A stretch of 64,000 bases of DNA from Gari tellinella. Its lineage: Eukaryota > Mollusca > Bivalvia > Cardiida > Psammobiidae. The DNA lies in assembly GCA_922989275.2 (NCBI GenBank), contig OV277864.1, positions 21,711,550 through 21,775,549 on the forward strand, in the 5' to 3' direction. The notes under the pieces were generated by a model, which did not search any database, was not told where the DNA came from, and saw only the letters and a list, made by a program, of their open reading frames with translations. A program made the position numbers and the translations under genes. Shown in pieces: positions 63,320-64,000 of this stretch; within the stretch, counting starts at the first letter, position 1, and every line of letters begins with the position of its first letter.

Positions 63320-63533
63320 TTAACCCTTAGCCTGCCACTCACGACTATAGCTCCATATGCAAACAGCTTGGATCCGGATGAGACGCCGAGTAACTCAGCG
63401 TCTCATCCGGATCCAAGCTGTTTGACACTTGGACAACATTTTCAGCAATTTTGAGCAACTTTGAAGCACTTTGAAACTTGAAGCAGACGAGAAATATAGC
63501 AGATGACAATTTATTTGGCGGGCTAAGGGTTAA
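63320..63533. mobile_element. piggyBac-like MITE with covarying palindrome
   Basis: TTAACCCTTAGCCTGCC and GGCGGGCTAAGGGTTAA with TTAA on both sides. Palindrome GGATCCGGATGAGACGCC with partner carrying GTCTCATCCGGATCC; both arms differ from the usual form at matching positions. Confidence 0.85.
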
Positions 63534-63689
63534 TCTTCACTGTTTGACACCCACATGCATCAAAAGCCTTTTATGTAGCTGTATTATATATGGTATTGGG
63601 CAGTGTAGACCAAACTCAAATACATAGAACCCCCATTTACCAATTGTCGTATGCTTTTATTTCTCTAATTCAAATGTTAGATATTTGAC

Positions 63690-63806
63690 CTAAAAATAAT
63701 GAAATGAGTATCAAACAGATTGGCGCCAGATCAGATGCAGCGTTACGTTCCTGATCAGAAACCAAACATATTGCAAATAAAATGTGTACGGCAGTGAAGG
63801 GGTTGG
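63690..63806. repeat. Decayed TTAA MITE, right part
   Basis: Palindrome GGCGCCAGATCAGATGCAGC with a damaged partner, right end CGGCAGTGAAGGGGTTGG. Confidence 0.45.
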
Positions 63807-64000
63807 AAGGAATCATAATGTAACCCAATACATGTACCCGTTATTCACGGGTATATTTGTCCTTTGTTGCTTTTTCCAATTCATCAAAAAGATATTCATA
63901 TGTTAACAATTAAGGTTGTATGTCAATTAGAAACAAATCAAATGTTACGAAAAACAGACATTAAGGTGTTTGTTACATGTAAGTGTTCCTAACACGAGAT

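Overview
This looks like animal genomic DNA, most likely from a bivalve mollusc. It is AT-rich, its genes are split by GT-AG introns, and it is crowded with short inverted-repeat transposable elements (MITEs), tRNA-derived SINEs and broken non-LTR retrotransposons. There is no prokaryotic or organellar organisation. The bivalve assignment is an inference from the repeat types (a pearl-like tandem-repeat element, SINE architecture) and from the kinds of gene present. The species cannot be fixed from the sequence alone.

Three host genes can be reconstructed by matching splice sites, reading frame and homology. (1) On the + strand, 11107-14995 and 20415-23843 are two tandem three-exon genes encoding small secreted eight-cysteine peptides of 80 and 75 aa. 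Their coding pieces in exons 1 and 2 have identical lengths (34 and 124 nt), their intron phases match, and their cysteine spacing is the same: C-x8-C-x4-C-x4-C-x7-C-x4-C-x2-C-x14-C. (2) On the - strand, running from about 51979 down to 28702, sixteen exons join without a phase conflict. They encode a protein of about 664 residues: coiled coil, low-complexity linker, a von Willebrand A domain with a MIDAS DISES motif, and two MIB/HERC2-type domains. A possible first coding exon lies at 56689-56740, but at least one linking exon is missing.

Almost everything else is mobile DNA or its remains. Region by region: 1-10800 holds decayed MITEs, a dead LINE with a SINE inside it and gene-poor sequence. 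10800-15130 is peptide gene 1, with a CR1/L2-like LINE plus SINE in its first intron. 15500-20300 holds MITEs, a SINE nested in a foldback element and a reverse-transcriptase tail. 20300-23960 is peptide gene 2. 24000-28700 holds foldback elements. 28700-52000 is the vWA-MIB/HERC2 gene with MITE-filled introns. 52000-64000 is a dense MITE field with an unusual CCGG-rich repeat block at 53969-54953.

The most striking non-genic pattern is a roughly 60-bp palindrome (core GATCAGACGCC) that sits in the middle of several otherwise different MITE families. Some of these end in TA/CAGTGGAGAAT (mariner-like) and others in TTAA/CCCTTT (piggyBac-like). In diverged copies both arms have often changed together, so pairing is kept.
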